Translations under genes and position numbers: made by a program
Source of the DNA: Alkalibacterium gilvum
Lineage (GTDB): Bacteria; Bacillota; Bacilli; Lactobacillales; Carnobacteriaceae_A
DNA length: 44,764 bases
Reading direction: 5' to 3'
Assembly (NCBI RefSeq): GCF_900109085.1
Contig: NZ_FNYW01000011.1
Location: 1 to 44,764, forward strand
Notes under the pieces: generated by a model
What the model was told of the DNA's origin: nothing
The model's database searches: none
The model's input: the letters and a program-made list of their open reading frames with translations, nothing else
In this document: positions 44,764 to 44,764 of the stretch, in pieces
Position numbering within the stretch: position 1 is the stretch's first letter
Layout of the letters: every line of letters begins with the position of its first letter

Positions 44764-44764
44764 A

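Overview
The window is low-GC Gram-positive DNA, most likely from Lactobacillales. Carnobacteriaceae-like organisms with RexAB-type recombination genes and an Mrp-family cation antiporter are my best guess, but genus cannot be fixed from this sequence. Supporting signs are strong AGGAGG-type ribosome binding sites, short Gram-positive operons with U-rich hairpin terminators, lspA-rluD-pyrR, the dnaG-rpoD pair, PyrR, RqcH, sortase, two lipoproteins and PepT. Nearly all genes are on the minus strand. The plus-strand exceptions are the transposase end, ndk, rqcH, the sortase gene and the three-gene envelope operon at 25.9-28.6 kb. || Layout. 1-0.6 kb: the tail of an IS110-family transposase, followed by strongly structured non-coding DNA and a decayed reading frame. 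0.6-7.7 kb: a HAD hydrolase, an OsmC gene broken by an in-frame TGA, a DUF3892 protein, an ABC exporter operon, an NmrA-type oxidoreductase broken by a homopolymer frameshift, a 44-residue membrane peptide and a SWIM zinc-finger protein. 7.8-10.6 kb: a bPH2 (YdbS/YdbT-like) membrane operon, then ndk. 10.7-10.9 kb: two tandem copies of a structured intergenic repeat that recurs at 28.75-29.0 kb. 11.0-15.4 kb: a seven-gene Mrp/Mbh-type antiporter operon. 15.5-20.1 kb: a pseudouridine synthase, a DUF697 GTPase, a YrrS-like protein, an ECF S-component and a MarR regulator. 20.2-25.6 kb: rqcH, a fasciclin surface protein facing a class B sortase, then pyrR-rluD-lspA. 25.9-28.6 kb: a YkyA-like lipoprotein, a polysaccharide deacetylase lipoprotein and a DUF4015 glycosidase-like secreted protein. 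29.1-36.6 kb: addA and addB (rexAB). 36.7-40.1 kb: pepT, a Nif3-family gene, trmK and a small frameshifted gene. 40.5-44.8 kb: rplY (ctc), rpoD, dnaG and an unidentified partial gene. || How the genes fit. The window mixes housekeeping functions (replication priming, sigma factor, DNA repair, tRNA/rRNA modification, ribosome rescue, lipoprotein processing) with envelope and ion-homeostasis functions. The points most worth following are: an antiporter operon whose order (E-F-G-MbhD-MbhE/B-C-D) matches the Mbh antiporter module and lacks the large MrpA subunit; a fasciclin protein with a VPETG sorting signal beside a class B sortase; a ~94-bp nested-dyad intergenic repeat with ~103/104-bp period at two distant loci; and three recently broken genes, two of them by one missing A in an A-run. 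I found no tRNA, rRNA, CRISPR array or prophage.
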